The position numbers were made by a program, and so were the translations under genes. A stretch of 10,351 bases of DNA, taken from Candidatus Bathyarchaeota archaeon. Lineage in GTDB: Archaea; Asgardarchaeota; Lokiarchaeia; Sigyniarchaeales; Sigyniarchaeaceae. Under the pieces are notes generated by a model. That model worked only from the letters and a program-made list of their open reading frames with translations, was not told where the DNA came from and did not search any database. Where the stretch lies: positions 1 through 10,351 of the forward strand of contig WJJB01000498.1 in NCBI GenBank assembly GCA_014729935.1, given 5' to 3'. Of this stretch, positions 1 to 6,468 are shown one piece after another. Every line of letters starts with the position of its first letter. The stretch's first letter is position 1.

Positions 1-491
1 ATGTAAGGATTTTTTGAAACATCCGGATGAGGGGGACTACGATGCTTTTTTCCATCCCTGTCGACCCAGAGCATATCTTGCCCGATGGGATAGACCGATT
101 GTTGTTCCATTCCCCCTGCTACAACGAAATCGAAGATACCGGCTTGTATCTCGGTAATTGCCGAGAGTAATGCTTGCATCCCCGAGGCACATTGGCGGTT
201 CAAGCTCATGCCCGGTACTTCTATCGGGAAATGTGCTGCCAATGCAGCAGTTCTACCCAAGGTAAGAGCGCTCGTCCCGATCTGGGAATTAACACCCCAA
301 ATGGAATCAACCTTGTAATCCTTGGCTAAGTTTTCCAAGTTATCTTTGAATTTTGGATTTCTGTCCCGTAAAGCCTTGATTATTTCAACAACAAGCGTAT
401 CACTGCGAATGCCAGATAACGAACCGTCCTTGTAACCTATCCCGGTTCGGCAGTAATCGACTATAACGACATCTGTTAGATCTTTTGGCAT
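1..491 (-). CDS. Thiolase (acetyl-CoA C-acetyltransferase family), N-terminal part, cut by the left edge
   Basis: Seen: an open frame of 163 codons starting at ATG 489-491 and running off the window. It begins MPKDLTDVVIVDYCRTGIG. Around residues 95-110 it reads MSLNRQCASGMQAL, the thiolase active-site segment with the nucleophilic Cys at residue 101. FVVAGGMEQQS at about residues 122-132 matches the conserved segment that follows in this family. The NRQCASG form is that of FadA/AtoB-type biosynthetic or degradative thiolases rather than the archaeal SCP2-type thiolases. The enzyme should catalyse thiolytic cleavage of 3-ketoacyl-CoA or condensation of two acetyl-CoA. Chain-length preference cannot be told because the His and second Cys motifs lie outside the window. 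The start is supported by GGAAGGTGA at 498-506, six bases before the ATG. No neighbour in the window suggests a pathway. Confidence 0.93.
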   Translation of the reverse strand, partial: MPKDLTDVVIVDYCRTGIGYKDGSLSGIRSDTLVVEIIKALRDRNPKFKDNLENLAKDYKVDSIWGVNSQIGTSALTLGRTAALAAHFPIEVPGMSLNRQCASGMQALLSAITEIQAGIFDFVVAGGMEQQSVYPIGQDMLWVDRDGKKHRSPPHPDVSKNPY

Positions 492-497
492 AATTTT

Positions 498-506
498 TCA
501 CCTTCC
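498..506 (-). promoter_or_regulatory. Ribosome binding site of the thiolase gene
   Basis: GGAAGGTGA on the minus strand resembles the archaeal Shine-Dalgarno consensus GGAGGTGA and sits six bases upstream of the ATG, fixing that start. No in-frame alternative start nearby has comparable support. Confidence 0.7.
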
Positions 507-708
507 GTGCAGGAATGGTGCTAAGGAATGATACGTGAAATTTGAATCTATCCCATCCATTGACAAGAAGAAGGAACTGGAGGTCTCCCCTTACACAGTG
601 CTTGGTCATGCATCGAGAATATTGCAGAAAGATAATCAAGTGCAAATTAATGACCCATGTATCATGTAGTTGAATACCAAGGAGGAATCGCGGTGACTAT
701 GGTGACCC
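507..708. other. Intergenic stretch upstream of the thiolase gene
   Basis: I see no gene here. The frames that cross it have no recognisable protein content and overlap the thiolase gene out of frame. It probably contains the thiolase promoter: AT-rich minus-strand sequence (AGATTCAAATTTCACG, around 535-550) is the best TATA candidate, but it is weak. The right part adjoins the transposon remnant, and a boundary of that insertion could fall within about 640-708. Confidence 0.4.
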
Positions 709-730
709 ACCACGGCGTGAAGCCCGTGGT
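709..730 (-). repeat. IS200/IS605-type right-end hairpin
   Basis: Seen: perfect 7-bp arms ACCACGG (709-715) and CCGTGGT (724-730) around an 8-base loop. Read on the minus strand this gives ACCACGGGCTTCACGCCGTG(GT). It lies 15 bases beyond the stop of the decayed TnpB-like frame. Known: IS200/IS605 elements carry imperfect palindromes at their ends, and many archaeal copies carry an 'acgggcttcacgccgtgg' hairpin just downstream of tnpB, the region that also encodes the 3' part of the omega RNA. Inference: this is the surviving right end of the element whose tnpB fragment lies next to it. Confidence 0.6.
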
Positions 731-744
731 TTCATCGAACGTGC

Positions 745-1075
745 TCACGTGGCAGCCTTGAATTCGAATGGCAGGTCCATGTCGCCTTCATGCGCTATTC
801 CATCCACGGTTTCAACCAGCGTGGCGTTTCCCAAAGCGTTTTGGTGCTGAATGTTGAATGCCGTGTTCCCGGGTTCTAAGGCCGTGGGTTCCAACGTTGG
901 CGGGCTACACCCGTACGATCCCTGTGCAAGTGATTCTCCTTCCGTCGCATCCAACACCGTCATGCAGGATAAGGGACCTGATACATCACGAGTCGTTGAA
1001 ACGCTCACTTGCAGGAACCACCATTCAATTCACGGGAGATCACTGGATTCCCGGAACACGGAACTCATCCCGTCC
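745..1075 (-). pseudogene. Decayed C-terminal fragment of a TnpB (IS605 OrfB)-like nuclease
   Basis: Seen: the frame ending at TGA 745-747 reads TTRDVSGPLS then CMTVLDATEGESLAQGSYG, where TnpB proteins carry an R-D-x-N-G-A-x-N-I segment after their zinc ribbon. Just upstream the DNA encodes S-C-K in another frame (TGC AAG TGA, about 1006-1014). Restoring one base would give C-K-C followed by VSTTRDVSG, the usual second zinc knuckle. Further upstream a V-P-C-S-G reading (about 1050-1070) could be the first knuckle. An in-frame TGA lies near 1030 and no upstream catalytic domain remains before glmS. The right-end hairpin downstream fits this reading. Known: TnpB is an RNA-guided nuclease of IS200/IS605 elements. 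Inference: a frameshifted, truncated, non-functional remnant. The homology is judged by eye and is moderate. Confidence 0.5.
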
Positions 1076-1116
1076 CTAGAGAAGACGGCTTAATTTTGCA
1101 ATTTTGCATAATCGAT

Positions 1117-1146
1117 AAAAAAGAAAACAAGCGGGATTGATTCCCG
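1117..1146 (-). terminator. Intrinsic-like terminator downstream of glmS
   Basis: On the minus strand a short hairpin (CGGGA 1142-1146 / 1132-1136, 5-base loop) begins five bases after the glmS stop and is followed at once by a T-rich tract (TTGTTTTCTTTTTT, 1117-1130). T tracts alone suffice for termination by archaeal RNA polymerase; here the hairpin adds support. Confidence 0.6.
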
Positions 1147-1151
1147 GGATT

Positions 1152-2990
1152 TTACTTGACCGTCACGCTCTTTGCAAGGTTGCGCGGTTTATCGGGGTCA
1201 AAGCCGTTATGAACAGCTGCGAAATAAGCCAAGATTTGGAGCGGGAAAACATACATCACTGCTGAAAGTCTTATGATGTAGGGATCATCATCATGTGGGA
1301 TGGGAATGATGTCGTCGGATAGTTCCTTGATCTTTTCATCATCCTTGGAAACCACGCTTAGGATGATTCCACCTCTTGCTTTCATCTCCATGACATTCCC
1401 GATGAGCCTATCATACGTGCTATCAGGAGGTGCAATGAATACGATGGGAAACCCATCCTCCACCAAGGCGATTGGACCGTGCTTCGATTCTCCAGCGGCA
1501 TAGGCTTCGGCGTGATTGTACGAGATTTCCTTCAATTTCAATGCACCTTCACAAGCAGCCGCAAGGGAAACTCCCCTGGCGAGAAAATAGAAATTGGGTT
1601 TTTTTGCATACTTTTCAGCAAGGATCTTGATGTGATCCTCGTTTTCAATGATTTCATCACACACGTCGGCTACCTTTAATGCAGCCTGCTTGTATTTCTG
1701 AACTTCTTCCTTATCCAAGTATCCTTTCAGCTCCGCGATGCGAAGGGCGACCATGGTCAGGGCGGTAACTTGCGTGTTATACGCTTTCTGGCTTGCAACT
1801 GCAATTTCGGGACCCGCGGTGGTGATGATCACGTGATCGCTATATCTTGTCAATGATGAACCAACAACGTTCACGACAGAACACACCTTCGCGTTGAATT
1901 TTTCCCTTGCATATCGCACGGCTTCCACGGTATCGGCGGTTTCACCCGATTGAGAGACTGCTATGACCACCGAGTTTTCCGGGATCGCATCCTCCAAGGC
2001 ATCCCTGAATTCGCTACAAAGGATAGCTTGGATGTAGATTTTCCCGAACCTGGTAACTTGGAACTTCCCCGCGAGGCATGCATAAAATGCGGTACCCGCT
2101 GCAGTGATGTACACATGTTCTGCTTCCATAATGGTCCTTGCAAATGCATCGATATTCTCCTGGGGCATCCGTACTTGTTCCCGAACTTTTTGAGGCACTT
2201 CATGAAGTTCCTTGTGCATGAAATAGTCATAACCGCCTTTCTCTGCAGCATCGATGGACCATTGCACGGTGATGTAATCACGTTCCACCCGTTCACCATC
2301 CAAGGTGAAAATATCCACCTCGCCTGGCTTCAAGATGGCAATCTCATCATCATCCAGTATGTAGGCATTCCTCGTGAGGGGCAGAAATGCAGGGATGTCA
2401 GAACCGCAATAGGTGGTTTCTCCCGGCGTGATTCCTATCGTCAGCGGGGATTCCCGCCTGGCAACGACCATGTAGTCTGGAGTGTGCGCGTGGCAAACGA
2501 CAATACCAAACGCGCCTTCAAGCACTTTAACGGCATTCATGACTGCTGTTTTCAAATCGTCCCCTTCAGCAATGCGTTCCTCTATCAGGTGCGGGATGAC
2601 TTCCGTATCCGTTTCAGACTTGAATTCGTGGCCACGTTCGGTGAGTTTTCGCCGGAGTTCTTGAAAGTTTTCAATGATACCATTATGCACCACGGCAATT
2701 TCACCCTTGCAATCCATATGCGGGTGACTATTTGCCGCCGTCGGCGGGCCATGGGTTGCCCACCGGGTATGCCCCACGCCAAAATTCCCCTTCAAGTTAT
2801 CCAGTGCACCATTCTTGTTAATATCAACTATCTTACCTTTCTCCTTGTGAAGCTCGATATTTCCATCATTCACGAGTGCAACGCCCGCAGAATCATATCC
2901 CCTGTATTCAAGTCGTTGCAATCCCTCCCGGATCAAGCGAGCAACTGGAACATCCTGTTTCTTCGTGATAAGTCCAAATATACCACACAT
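1152..2990 (-). CDS. glmS: Glutamine--fructose-6-phosphate aminotransferase (isomerizing)
   Basis: It makes glucosamine-6-phosphate from fructose-6-phosphate and glutamine, the first step towards UDP-GlcNAc for glycoconjugates. The length, 612 residues, matches the bacterial/archaeal family. It starts MCGIFGL, so Cys2 becomes the N-terminal nucleophile of the glutaminase domain (residues 1 to about 240). HTRWATHG (74-81), HNG (102-104) and SETDTE (125-130) are its substrate-site motifs. Two SIS isomerase domains follow: SQSGET (346-351) and GPEIAVASQKA (393-403) in the first, and LKLKEISYNHAEA (484-496), ESKHGP (501-506) and the C-terminal PRNLAKSVTV with catalytic Lys607 in the second. One variation: the phosphate-loop segment usually written A-C-G-T-S reads A-A-G-T-A here (297-301). 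All other key residues are present, so activity is expected. The ATG at 2990 is fixed by the required Met-Cys. The gene appears to stand alone with its own terminator. Confidence 0.98.
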   Translation of the reverse strand: MCGIFGLITKKQDVPVARLIREGLQRLEYRGYDSAGVALVNDGNIELHKEKGKIVDINKNGALDNLKGNFGVGHTRWATHGPPTAANSHPHMDCKGEIAVVHNGIIENFQELRRKLTERGHEFKSETDTEVIPHLIEERIAEGDDLKTAVMNAVKVLEGAFGIVVCHAHTPDYMVVARRESPLTIGITPGETTYCGSDIPAFLPLTRNAYILDDDEIAILKPGEVDIFTLDGERVERDYITVQWSIDAAEKGGYDYFMHKELHEVPQKVREQVRMPQENIDAFARTIMEAEHVYITAAGTAFYACLAGKFQVTRFGKIYIQAILCSEFRDALEDAIPENSVVIAVSQSGETADTVEAVRYAREKFNAKVCSVVNVVGSSLTRYSDHVIITTAGPEIAVASQKAYNTQVTALTMVALRIAELKGYLDKEEVQKYKQAALKVADVCDEIIENEDHIKILAEKYAKKPNFYFLARGVSLAAACEGALKLKEISYNHAEAYAAGESKHGPIALVEDGFPIVFIAPPDSTYDRLIGNVMEMKARGGIILSVVSKDDEKIKELSDDIIPIPHDDDPYIIRLSAVMYVFPLQILAYFAAVHNGFDPDKPRNLAKSVTVK

Positions 2991-3033
2991 GGTGTTTAAC
3001 CTTTTTTAATCTCTGGTAGGTGAGATTATTGTA

Positions 3034-3048
3034 GATTTATCGATTAAG
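3034..3048 (-). promoter_or_regulatory. Possible TATA element of glmS
   Basis: The minus strand reads CTTAATCGATAAATC, an AT-rich TATA-like stretch 44-58 bases upstream of the ATG. That would give a leader of roughly 20 bases. It is not a strong match and no clear BRE is visible. Confidence 0.3.
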
Positions 3049-3189
3049 AGCTTTTAGTTCCATTTGGTAGCATGATTATTCTAGAAAGAGAGGATGAGGG
3101 GAGATGGAAGTTACATGCATGAAACGATCGTGGAACCATCCGTTGCTGCTTGAAGCAATGCAATTGGGAACCACACCTTCTCGAAATAT

Positions 3190-3200
3190 GAAAAAAAGAA
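3190..3200 (-). terminator. T-tract terminator after the gelsolin-head/long-helix gene
   Basis: The minus strand carries TTCTTTTTTTC about 40 bases downstream of the TAA at 3242. A run of seven T residues is typical of archaeal factor-independent termination. No convincing hairpin precedes it. Confidence 0.5.
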
Positions 3201-3241
3201 TGAGGGATGGAAAACGATGGGAAAGGAACTTGGAAGAAAGC

Positions 3242-5641
3242 TTACCTTCGCTTTCGTTTCCGCTTTCCCTTCTTGTCCATGTGGCTATCTAGATTCACGA
3301 AATCTAGTCCCATGCCATCATCCCCGGATGGTGGCTCCGGGGTGGTAGGGGGACTCGCGCCCGATGATGGTGGTGGTGGTATTGCCGGGGACCTACTCGG
3401 CGGAGTCGATGGCACTGGAGGTGTGGATGGGGGACTTATGCCTGGAGGTACTGCAGGGGGTGGGCCTGCCATTCCTGGCGGCGTGGGAACGGGCGGTGGA
3501 GATCCCGGAACACCCGGTGGAGATGGAGTTGGGGGCGCTGATGGGATACTAGGCGGGGGTGCAGAAGGCGCGGCAGCTCCTAGGTCAAAAGTAAGCCCCT
3601 CCCTTTCAGCATCACTTACTCCTGCAGGAGGGGATGCTGGAACAGGAGGCGATACAGGTGGTGCGCTGGGAGAGGAAGGTGCACCCATAGAAGCCTTTCC
3701 GGATTTCAAGTCGAATTTTAGAACCTCGCGCTCTGCTTCGAGCTCTGTTTCCTTGAGTACCTGCTCGGCACTCTCAGTTACCTTCTTCGCCTGTTTCTCG
3801 ATTTCTTTCGCTTCCTTGATTCTCTCCATTGCCTTTTTCTTTGCTTCTTTCGCATCCTTCTCGGCTTGTTTTGCCTTTTCCAATGCCTCGTCTTTCTTCT
3901 TTCGTTCTTCTTCTGCTATCTTCTTGGCTCGTTCATGGGCTTTTTGCGCGATCTCCATTTGTTTCTTGGCTTTCTTTTCGAGTTTCTCAAGCTCCTTCTT
4001 TCGTTTTTCAATTTCTTTATCTAGCTCCTTTTTCTCACTCTCGAGCTCTTGCTTGGTTTCCTTGGCGATCTTATCCTTCATCACATCGGCAGTTTTCTTG
4101 GCATCCATGTAAGCCTTCTTGGCTTTTTCCTCGAGGGATTTCTTCTCAGCTTCATAGCGCTGGCGTTCCTCCTCGAGTTTTTTCATGAGTCGTTCCTTCT
4201 CATCGGCTTCCTTCTGTGCCTTCTGCTCGAGTTCCTTCTTGAGTCGTTCCTTCTCATCGGCTTCCTTCTGTGCCTTCTGCTCGAGTTCCTTCTTGAGATC
4301 CTGTTTTTCCTTTTCAAGTTGTTTCGCGAGTTTCTCCTTCTCTTTCTTTTCAGCCAAGGCTTTTGCTTCGAGTTCCTTCCGGAGTTTCTCAAATTCAGCT
4401 TGTTCCTTAGAGAGTTGGCTTTCCATCTCCGATCTGATGGTTGTCTCGATTTCTTCTCGTAGCTGCTCCTCCCTTTTCACCTGCTCCTGGGCGGCTTTTG
4501 AAGCTTGTTCCACGAGTTCCATGCGTTTGGCGCGTTCTTCTTCGAGCTTCGCTTCCAACTTTGTTTTTTCTTGACTGATGGCATCTTCGAGTTTCTTTTT
4601 CTCCTCGGCATATCTTTGCTTGATTGCTTCCTTTTCCTCCTCGCTTGCCTTGGAAAGTTCTTCTTTTTCTTGTTGAAGCTTCTGATCCAATTGTTCCTCC
4701 TTGTCTTTCATCAAGGTTTCAATATCTTGCTTGGTTTCCTTGATCTCGCTTTCCATTTTCTTGATGGCATCATCCCGTTCTTTCTTGACGCGTTCCAATT
4801 CCTCCTCGAGTTCCTTCATCTTGGCACTCTTGGAAGTCATTTGCCGCTGGAGTTCCTCTTGGATGCGAGCTTCAAAATCCTCTTTCAGCTTTTCTTCAAG
4901 TTCTTTCTTGGAAAGGCGCTCTTTCTCGATTGCTTCCTTTAACTTGAGTTTTTCCATCTCATCCCGCTTGAGCCGCTCCTTGATTTCCTGCTTTTCTTTA
5001 GCTTCAAGCTCGAGTTGCTTCTTGAGCTTGTCAGCTTCAGCTTCCTTCTTCTTTGCGAGATCTCTTGCACGTTTTTCCTGGTCCTCCTTGATTCTTGCCA
5101 ATCCTTCAAGTTTTTCCCTCTCCGCGGCTTTCAGGGCTCGTTTTTCCGCCTGTTCCCTGGCTTTCTTAGCCAAGGTTGGCGCGGGAGCTTCCACGCGAGT
5201 GGAGGGTTTCACCAGGGAATCATCACTCGTAGGTTCAGGTTTAGGTTTTGGTGCAGAGATTCCAGAAGCAGGTGCACTAGCAGCGGGAGTCGATGTACTT
5301 TCCTCAATTTTCTCGATCTTGATTTCCTCCTTCACCACGTCTGGTATCTTACCCTTGCCCGCTAGTAAAGTTTCCACCTCCCCTGCCAAGTCCGCTGGTT
5401 CAGCACCTTCCTTTACTATCTCGGTCTTGAAACCGTAATATTGTTTCCGGCTTTTCAATTTAGTTGCATTCGTTCCGCATTTGTACTGCTGGATCTTTGA
5501 CGAGTTAACTCCATGCCAAGCATAGATGATCTTGTGTTCGAGGTCCACGATGAACGCAACTTGATCGTCTTCAAGCTTATTCGTGGGAACAAACTCGTCA
5601 TCACCAACCAGCAAGTAAGCTACATAATTACCCATGTGCAT
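3242..5641 (-). CDS. Gelsolin-like head, long charged helix and polyproline tail: putative cytoskeletal scaffold
   Basis: Seen, 799 residues. (1) Residues 5-95 resemble a gelsolin/villin domain: VAFIVDLEHKIIYAWHG (28-44), then a polar helix and IVKEGAEPADL (75-85), the family's 'v-eG-EP-f' strand/turn. (2) A Pro/Ser/Glu-rich linker, 96-157. (3) An almost unbroken Glu/Lys/Arg/Ala/Leu helix, about 158-645, with almost no Pro or Gly: coiled coil and/or single alpha-helix, roughly 70 nm if fully extended. It includes a perfect 18-residue duplication (450-485). (4) A proline-rich tail, 653-772, with PPPP, SPPPVP and GPPPAVPP runs. (5) GLDFVNL (778-784) and a basic end, KKGKRKRKRR. Inference: the head binds actin or a regulator and the prolines recruit profilin- or SH3-like partners. 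M3 (5635) is an alternative start. It follows the methyltransferase gene after 83 bp with its own TATA candidates. Function is not established. Confidence 0.9.
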   Translation of the reverse strand: MHMGNYVAYLLVGDDEFVPTNKLEDDQVAFIVDLEHKIIYAWHGVNSSKIQQYKCGTNATKLKSRKQYYGFKTEIVKEGAEPADLAGEVETLLAGKGKIPDVVKEEIKIEKIEESTSTPAASAPASGISAPKPKPEPTSDDSLVKPSTRVEAPAPTLAKKAREQAEKRALKAAEREKLEGLARIKEDQEKRARDLAKKKEAEADKLKKQLELEAKEKQEIKERLKRDEMEKLKLKEAIEKERLSKKELEEKLKEDFEARIQEELQRQMTSKSAKMKELEEELERVKKERDDAIKKMESEIKETKQDIETLMKDKEEQLDQKLQQEKEELSKASEEEKEAIKQRYAEEKKKLEDAISQEKTKLEAKLEEERAKRMELVEQASKAAQEQVKREEQLREEIETTIRSEMESQLSKEQAEFEKLRKELEAKALAEKKEKEKLAKQLEKEKQDLKKELEQKAQKEADEKERLKKELEQKAQKEADEKERLMKKLEEERQRYEAEKKSLEEKAKKAYMDAKKTADVMKDKIAKETKQELESEKKELDKEIEKRKKELEKLEKKAKKQMEIAQKAHERAKKIAEEERKKKDEALEKAKQAEKDAKEAKKKAMERIKEAKEIEKQAKKVTESAEQVLKETELEAEREVLKFDLKSGKASMGAPSSPSAPPVSPPVPASPPAGVSDAEREGLTFDLGAAAPSAPPPSIPSAPPTPSPPGVPGSPPPVPTPPGMAGPPPAVPPGISPPSTPPVPSTPPSRSPAIPPPPSSGASPPTTPEPPSGDDGMGLDFVNLDSHMDKKGKRKRKRR
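4187..4294 (-). repeat. Perfect 54-bp tandem duplication inside the long helix
   Basis: Units 4241-4294 and 4187-4240 are identical over all 54 bases, and the bases flanking the left side resemble a further diverged partial unit. Each unit encodes 18 residues, KKELEQKAQKEADEKERL, in phase with the reading frame (residues 450-467 and 468-485). Identity at synonymous positions indicates a recent duplication. Eighteen residues equal five alpha-helical turns, or one heptad plus one hendecad. Confidence 0.95.
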
Positions 5642-5680
5642 GCACTCTCTCTAGGTTTTCCGAGTTCATCTTACCATTCG

Positions 5681-5713
5681 CTATACTATATTCTTACTCT
5701 TGAATTTAAAAAT
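5681..5713 (-). promoter_or_regulatory. Candidate promoter of the long-helix gene
   Basis: Two TATA-like elements lie between the methyltransferase stop and the ATG at 5641: ATTTTTAAAT (5704-5713) and GAATATAGTATAG (5681-5693). They would give leaders of about 40 and 15 bases. The T-rich first element may instead terminate the upstream operon. Which one is used cannot be told. Confidence 0.4.
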
Positions 5714-5724
5714 AGTATCATCAT

Positions 5725-6444
5725 TTAGGATTCTTTTTTCGCGATGATGAAGTGAAATCCTTTCCCTGCTTTCACGCAAACATCTTGAAATCCCGTTTCT
5801 TGTAATTTATTCTTGTATTGCTGTAAAGAAAGAAAATGGAAATATTTCACATCAATTTCGCCTTTTAATTCGATTAATCTCTTCTGATCTAACATTTTAT
5901 TTCCCGTTTTCATCATTCCATCTTCATTCATGATGATAAACGTGCCTCCATCCTCAAGCCTTTCATGAATGAGACTCAAGCCTTGATCCATATCACTCAC
6001 GTAGTATATGGACTCGAGGCTCACGATGATATCGTATTGACACTCTTCCCGTTTCAATTCAAGCAAGTTCTGGTATTTGAATGCCAACGCGTCTTGATTT
6101 AGCGATACTTCAAGCTCCTTAAACAATTCACCTTTCACGCGTTGTGCCATTCCGATCATCGATGGGGCGATATCTATTCCAGTTAAACGTGCGTGATTTA
6201 AGATGGAAGGATGTTTCTTCACGAGGGCCATGAGGAGGTGTCCCCCTCCACATCCTACATCTAATATGGAGAACGTTTTCCCTTCATGCTTCCCATGCAA
6301 TATATCGGGATGCGTTTCGCGCATGTGATCCAAGAAAAAAATAATCGCAGGTTCGTGCCTGCGAGCCATATCGTGAACGCGTTTTTCTCCCCACCGGGAG
6401 AATAGCCGGCTGTTAGCCACTTCCCATTCATCGTCCACGTTCAC
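5725..6444 (-). CDS. Class I SAM-dependent methyltransferase, substrate unknown
   Basis: Seen: 239 residues with a Rossmann-fold methyltransferase core. SILDVGCGGGHLL (59-71) is motif I for SAM binding. LTGIDIAPSMIGMA (87-100) holds the acidic residue of motif II (Asp91). LNQDALAF (115-122) and YDIIVSLESIYYV (137-149) are the following motifs, and LEDGGTFIIMNED (163-175) is the next strand. The N-terminus, WEVANSRLFSRWGEKRVHD, is not diagnostic. It resembles the UbiE/Methyltransf_11 group, which acts on small molecules or proteins, so the substrate cannot be assigned. GTG at 6444 opens the frame; a second GTG at 6438 has better spacing (nine bases) from a GGTGG element. The gene starts 24 bp after the E2 stop, so it is probably co-transcribed with it. 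No membrane segment or signal peptide is visible. Confidence 0.88.
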   Translation of the reverse strand: MNVDDEWEVANSRLFSRWGEKRVHDMARRHEPAIIFFLDHMRETHPDILHGKHEGKTFSILDVGCGGGHLLMALVKKHPSILNHARLTGIDIAPSMIGMAQRVKGELFKELEVSLNQDALAFKYQNLLELKREECQYDIIVSLESIYYVSDMDQGLSLIHERLEDGGTFIIMNEDGMMKTGNKMLDQKRLIELKGEIDVKYFHFLSLQQYKNKLQETGFQDVCVKAGKGFHFIIAKKES

Positions 6445-6468
6445 ATTCCACCATTCGAGTGAAAAATA

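Noticed and set aside
400..645. Minus-strand 81-codon frame overlapping the thiolase start
   Set aside because: It overlaps the clear thiolase gene in another frame and has no recognisable content.
1950..2999. Long plus-strand open frame (349 codons) opposite glmS
   Set aside because: It is antisense to an intact, well-conserved glmS. Its translation has no domain-like pattern and it arises from the codon usage of the opposite strand.
3104..3292. Plus-strand 62-codon frame with a GAGGGGAG sequence before its ATG
   Set aside because: The ribosome-binding-like sequence is suggestive, but the peptide is low-complexity, overlaps the end of the long-helix gene and resembles nothing.
3207..4112. 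Plus-strand open frame with a Gly-rich first half (GGVDGTGG-like), opposite the polyproline tail
   Set aside because: The glycine runs are the complement of proline codons (CCN/GGN), and the rest is antisense to the Glu/Lys helix.
4049..5438. Several plus-strand frames rich in Phe/Leu/Ser that look like membrane proteins
   Set aside because: They are the complement of GAG/AAG-rich helix codons of the 799-residue gene. The hydrophobicity is an artefact of that composition.
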